NCBI GenBank assembly: GCA_963932465.1
Contig: OZ010786.1
Span: 441,428,619 to 441,492,618, forward strand
From: Maratus speciosus
Taxonomy: Eukaryota; Arthropoda; Arachnida; Araneae; Salticidae
Direction: 5' to 3'
DNA length: 64,000 nt
Below, piece by piece: positions 59,678-64,000 of this stretch. Both the position numbers and the translations under genes were made by a program. The notes beneath the pieces are model-generated. The model did not search any database, had not been told where the DNA came from, and worked only from the letters and a program-made list of their open reading frames with translations. Position 1 is the first letter of the stretch. Every line of letters begins with the position of its first letter.

Positions 59678-60180
59678 TTCCGTTGTGCATCACATATATT
59701 AAAACACAAATCAAATTTTTAAGCGCGTACAATATAAAATATAATATTGTTATATCCTTAATGAAAAGAAGAAGTTTGCATATTGTCATAAAGCTCTTAA
59801 ATATTTAGTCTTGACAAATAATTCATAACAGTTGGATTCGCGAAAAGCAGTAAAGTGTACATAAAATATTCCACATTTCTTTAATTCAACTTCACAAGCA
59901 CCATTTTTCTAATATGCCATCTGCAGAAAAACGCTGAAGCCCATAAAAAAGACATACAAAAAGACATTAAATTATTAGTTTATTGGAATGTTAAAGCTAA
60001 TTTTTGCTATTTCATATTAGTTATTAAAGCTACACAGTCTTTTAAAGGTTCTTTTAATGCAATAAAAAAAGCTTCACGATAATCACTCAATCAAAGTGTA
60101 TCATATATTTAAAACGCAAGGCAAATATTTTCAGCCCGAACAATATTAAAATAATATTGCTATCTATTTATCTATATTAT

Positions 60181-61423
60181 GGGGGTAGGATACCTTTAAA
60201 CCATCAAAATATTCGAATATTTTTAATACATATTTTGATTCCGTAATCGTTTCTGAACAATATGCAAAAACCCGCATTAAAAAATAACCATTAGCAGCGT
60301 TCGAAATCCTTGGTGATCCGCTGGTCCGAGACCACCAAAAATGCAATCAGTTGAAAAATTTAGTGGTCTGCAGGACCAGCAACTTTTTCCCCCCTTTCTC
60401 ACAGGTAAACTTAATTTACCCGTCCCCTAGAAAACCGCAACCAAACACAAATCACACAATAATTTTAAAAAATTTCATTAAATCTCAGTCATTTGAAATA
60501 AATAATCAGATAAATAAAATATCTAATTAATAATTTTACGGTTTTTCGTTATGTATACTGTTTATTTAATTTTTAGTAAATTATAATTTTACATTTTACT
60601 ATGCTGAAAATTTTGGATGGCTGTAAAGAAAGTTTGGTTTATATTCTAAGAGGGGGGGGGGGGGTCACTCAAGGGTTAAAGGGACTTAATAGAATTTTAT
60701 GTAGCGGGCCAGTGATGATAACTGCGGACCAGTAAATTCTCATGCTTACTGGTCCTTGGGGCCAGTGACTTTTTTTTTTTTTATAAATTCTACCGCTGAT
60801 TAGCTTACTAATTATGGCTGTTTTATTATGACTACATATTAAGACTACATAGGATAATTAAACTTTGCATCGTGTTTATTCAAAACGATGAATTTTGATA
60901 CTGCGCGCAGTGTTACTAAAAAACTATGCGTGGCAATCAAAAGAAATTTTTACCATATATTCATTTTTGTATTAGCTACAACTTAAAACCAGAAAAATGT
61001 AAAATTTTATTTTTTTTTCTGTTTTTGTACTTTGAAGATATTTATCAAAAAGTGAAAATTTTTAATTTTTTGTTAATTTTTTAATTTAGTCAATATTATT
61101 TACAAATATTCTGGTTTTAGTATAAAGGTAACTCTGCTATGTATTTATTTTCACCAAAATTTTCTCTTTATATGCATATTTTCAGATTTTATTATGCGCA
61201 CAAGATTTTTTTCTCTTATTACCAAATATTTTCAAACTTATCATTTCAATATTTATTTATGAATTTACAAGTATATACATTTGTATTTAAATATAAATTT
61301 AAATATGAGCTTTATATTTAAATGAAGTTTTATTTTTATATTTTATTTATTACTCAAGTTTTGAAGCTTGGAACATAGTGATATTTTTTACTCTTTCGAC
61401 ATGTTCAAAGATATCCTACCCCC
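60181..61423. mobile_element. 1.24-kb TTAA-type element (GGGGGTAGGATA ends)
   Basis: GGGGGTAGGATACCTTTAAA on the left, TTCAAAGATATCCTACCCCC on the right. The right flank is TTAA; the left is TTAT. The interior includes GGTCCGAGACCACCAAAAAT and several CYGGWCCAG motifs, and a G-run at about 60652-60664. No transposase. Confidence 0.6.
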
Positions 61424-61430
61424 TTAAAAA

Positions 61431-62918
61431 GTACTAACGTGTCTGTGCGTAACACTGACATCATTTTGCGAATGGCAGCAGCAGACGATAAAATTTCTTT
61501 TTACTACAATTTTTCAAATTTTGAAATTTCCTAAAAATCGCGCATTTTAAATTATTACACCGTCGAATAGGGGAAAAAATGAACTTTCAAGTGAAATTTG
61601 AAAACTGTACCGTAATTTGTTTGAAAACGGCATAGCTATTTACTAAATTTTTATTGTTTTAAATTTTCAGGCATGATTTTTTTTTTAAATCTTTGTCTAC
61701 CGTGTGCAGGCAATTACCTAAGATAAATTTCGTTTGTACTTAAGGGTGTCCGGGACACATTTTCAAAAAAAAAAAAAAAATATTTATTGAGTTAAAATTT
61801 TGACATTTTTTGTGATGGTTAACCATATCATTTGTAAACAAAATCGCATGATAAAACTTCTCATAATTTTTTTTAAATTAAATTTTAAATTTTGTTAAAA
61901 AAGTGGGGTAGTTTAAAATCGTTATAACTCGAAATATTATTTATAGAATTTCAATTTTTTTTCATTTAAATAAACAGAAATATATAAATTTTAATTTAGA
62001 GCCAGCATTTAAAAAAATATTAATTAAAAAAATTAAAAATATTTAACGAAAAAATTACAAAAAAAGTGGTGCAACTTAAAAAAAAAAATCATATTTTCAA
62101 AAGTAAATATTTTTTTTCAAATATACCGGCTCCAAAGTAAAGTAAAATAATTGAAAAAGATATTTTCCCAGTTTCAACCCTGTATCTTTAATGGTTTTCG
62201 AGTTATAATAATTTAAATATGAGAAATGCTGAAAAAAACCTATCATGACGAAAAACGCAATTTTACTCGTTTCCTTAACAACCATAGCTTGAAAGGCAGA
62301 TTTTGAAAACACACCAAAACGAAAAAATTAATATTTCCTGTTCTAATTAAGATAGAAACATGATTTAAACATCATTTTAAGCAGAGAACGGCAGAGAAAT
62401 TTTTAATCCAAAAATAAATAAATAAATAAATAAATAAAAATGAAAATGAAAATTTGAAGATTTTTGTGTCCCGGACCCCTTAAATTAATATAAATAGCTC
62501 AGCAATTGCTTCCAGCTTATATGCTATAATGAAATTAAAATATTCATCAACCAATAAATAAAACAATAATATATATATTAAATACAAATTTGAGACACGT
62601 GATCAAACTATGCACTTAAACCACTAAAATGATCATATTAAAAAAAAGTTGATTTTAAATAGTGATGTTTGATGATTTCTTGGGCTGTTAACTCCTGGCG
62701 CGAAGCCAATGCAAAATTATGGCTTTTAATAAATTTTGAAACTTTCTGTAAACTAATTACTATTTTTCATATAAATATGATTTTTTGGTATTGTTAGTGC
62801 GTATTTTAAGAAAAAATATTTAATATAAAAAATCTAGAGCGGTTATCAAATATATAAATGGTTTAATCTATAATCTGGAACTCGGGAAGCCCGGGTATAT
62901 CCCCTTGTATCCGTAATG
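61431..62918. mobile_element. Helitron-like copy 2, interrupted by a TTAA MITE
   Basis: Homologous to 45476-46924 in order and orientation: CGTAACACTGACATCATTTT early and TGATTTCTTGGGCTGTTAAC late. A GC-rich hairpin CGGG-AAG-CCCG near 62882 sits just before GGGTATATCC. The 5' TC end is not clear. Confidence 0.4.
61740..62483. mobile_element. TTAA-type MITE, GGG(T)GTCCGGGACACA family, copy 2
   Basis: TTAAGGGTGTCCGGGACACA to TGTGTCCCGGACCCCTTAA, TTAA on both sides; opposite orientation to 5700-6447. An (AAAT)n tract at about 62413-62440. Confidence 0.8.
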
Positions 62919-63029
62919 AAAAGAAGAAATATGTTTATCGAAGAGCTGCCACGGGCGACTATTTTTATATTCAGTATTTACCAATATATTTAAATAATAC
63001 ATTTTGTAGTATAGTTCTCTTGAAAATGC
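62919..63029. other. Short unassigned spacer
   Basis: GTAATGAAAAGAAGAAATAT near 62912 resembles the start of a 745-bp unit, but nothing more of that unit follows. Confidence 0.3.
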
Positions 63030-63340
63030 AGCATTGCCAGATTGGGAATTTTGTCCCCATTTTCGGGAATTTAGAACCTCCAGGGAAATTTTTTGGGGAC
63101 AAGTTGTTCGTGGGGAAATGTTTGGGGACCATCAACATTTTTGGGGAAAAACTTGGGGAATTTTTGTAAACTATTTCATGTAAAGTTTACTTTTATTCAT
63201 TTGACAACACGGGATCTGTCTCGAATTCGATTTTGATTTGGAAAACGAAAATAAAATACAGAAATCGGAGCTATGAATCATTATTCTCGTGGTCGTGCTC
63301 ATCATTTACAACATTACAGTTTACACGTATCACAGGTGCC
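63030..63340 (-). mobile_element. Truncated hAT MITE, second CAGTGTTGCCAGAT-family copy
   Basis: CAGCATTGCCAGATTGGGAA then AACTTGGGGAATTTTTG and TTATTCTCGTGGTCGTGCTC match, in reverse, the right third of 17111-17991. The other end is missing. Confidence 0.75.
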
Positions 63341-64000
63341 TCTAGACCTGCGTTGCATTATGCCCAACTGAATTTCCAAATCACTAAGTGCGGCAGATTT
63401 TTCTAGTCATTGCGGACAGTCACGCAAATACATATGCACATATTTTGTTATTAGTATAGATTTATGCGACAACAACAACCAAAAAAATACAACTTTTTTT
63501 TGCTTAAGGATGGTTAATTTGTGCTTCATGGAATAACAGTTGTGCTTTTTACAAGACATGCAATTGCATGCTACAATCACATATCTACGTTTATAACTGA
63601 ACATTGCTCAATGAATGCAGTAGATCCCCTAGTCCTCCTTCTAAGAAACTTGAATCTAACCTCTGCGGTCTAAAGTGCCATAAACCTTCATATTACTAAA
63701 TCTTCAGGACTTATCCAAAATGTCTTTTTGTCGTGCTTTTTAAAAGATATAATTAAAAATGTTTAAAGCAACTATTTTTCTTTTATTGTTGAGGAAGCAG
63801 ATGACTGATACAACGAAGGTGCTTTGCATTACGATTAGGTACTTCAGTAGGGACGACAAAAATTGAAAGCAATGTTTTATAGGTTAAGTCAAAAAGAAGC
63901 AGATGATGCCAACACCATCTCAGATTCATTCAAATACCAACTCAATAAGATGTTCTAAACCTTGAAAAAGTTATTGGTATAAGTGTAGATGGAGCTAACG
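63341..64000. other. Unassigned terminal stretch
   Basis: Mostly no signal. At 63935-64000 broken plus-strand frames include DVLNLEKVIGISVDGAN, faintly like the IGxxxDGA motif of hAT-type proteins, but a stop lies just upstream and the window ends. Confidence 0.25.

Larger units (their letters stand above)
53710..60110. repeat. Tandem array of ~745-bp units (longer in two units)
   Basis: The anchor CACATCTGCTGCAGATGA or variant falls at 55241, 56370, 57086, 57828 and 58572, so spacings are 1129, 716, 742 and 744 bp. The first two units carry an extra block (TAATCCTGATGTGAAYATAT ... ACATTAAATTATTAG); later ones do not. Unit-wide landmarks: AGAAGAAATATGCATATTGT, CCCATTTCTTTAATTCAAC, ATTTTTCTAATATGCCATC. 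A partial unit resumes at 59745-60110 after a foldback insertion. Units differ by several percent, so this is an older array than the 557-bp one. A 60-70-codon minus-strand frame recurs in three units only. Confidence 0.85.

Noticed and set aside
63850..64000. Possible hAT-like gene fragment (VIGISVDGAN)
   Set aside because: Only about 17 residues, preceded by a stop and needing a frame change; the window ends before it can be judged.

Overview
The window is AT-rich animal DNA with no convincing host protein-coding gene. The mobile-element mix points to an arthropod, most likely a spider or other chelicerate: a ZBED5-like hAT, a NOF-type Mutator, a Tc1 of the HVWD-tail type, a BEL/Pao fragment, pogo/Tigger and TTAA-flanked MITEs, and tRNA-derived SINEs. 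The taxon is an inference from element content only. Almost every base that can be explained belongs to transposable elements, their relics, or tandem and inverted repeats.

Layout. 1-11 kb: SINE copies, a MITE with GTCTCACTGTGTACC subrepeats (2120-3047), pogo/Tigger and TTAA MITEs, and a BEL/Pao zinc-knuckle plus protease relic (9870-10841, minus). 11.9-13.6 kb: a 1.6-kb palindrome made of ~170-bp degenerate repeats. 16.7-19.6 kb: a second foldback with nested insertions, including a hAT MITE (8-bp duplication) inside a TA MITE. 20-35.6 kb: dispersed ~450-bp repeats, a degraded Tc1 element (26751-28557), and two inverted copies of one repeat (about 22.1-23.5 kb and 32.3-34.3 kb) that act as empty sites for each other's insertions. 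35.6-45.4 kb: a 9.8-kb Mutator/NOF-like element with a 15-bp terminal repeat, a near-matching 9-bp target duplication, a transposase gene with one in-frame stop, and a 7.4-kb internal array of ~13 monomers of 557 bp. 45.5-47.6 kb: Helitron-like sequence. 48.66-53.43 kb: a hAT element with a perfect 8-bp duplication. It holds a palindromic TA MITE and a nearly intact Tc1 element, the latter inside the inferred intron of the hAT transposase. 53.7-60.1 kb: a tandem array of ~745-bp units (longer in two units), interrupted by nested TTAA MITEs and a mariner-derived foldback. 60.2-64 kb: another TTAA element, a Helitron-like copy, a TTAA MITE and a truncated hAT MITE.

The main interest is structural. 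The Mutator element is three quarters satellite. Insertion order can be read from nested insertions and from empty sites present in the same window. At least seven long hairpins or palindromes are visible. The best-preserved transposase is the Tc1 at 50.27-51.31 kb; it lacks a conserved proline codon in the loop before its catalytic glutamate.
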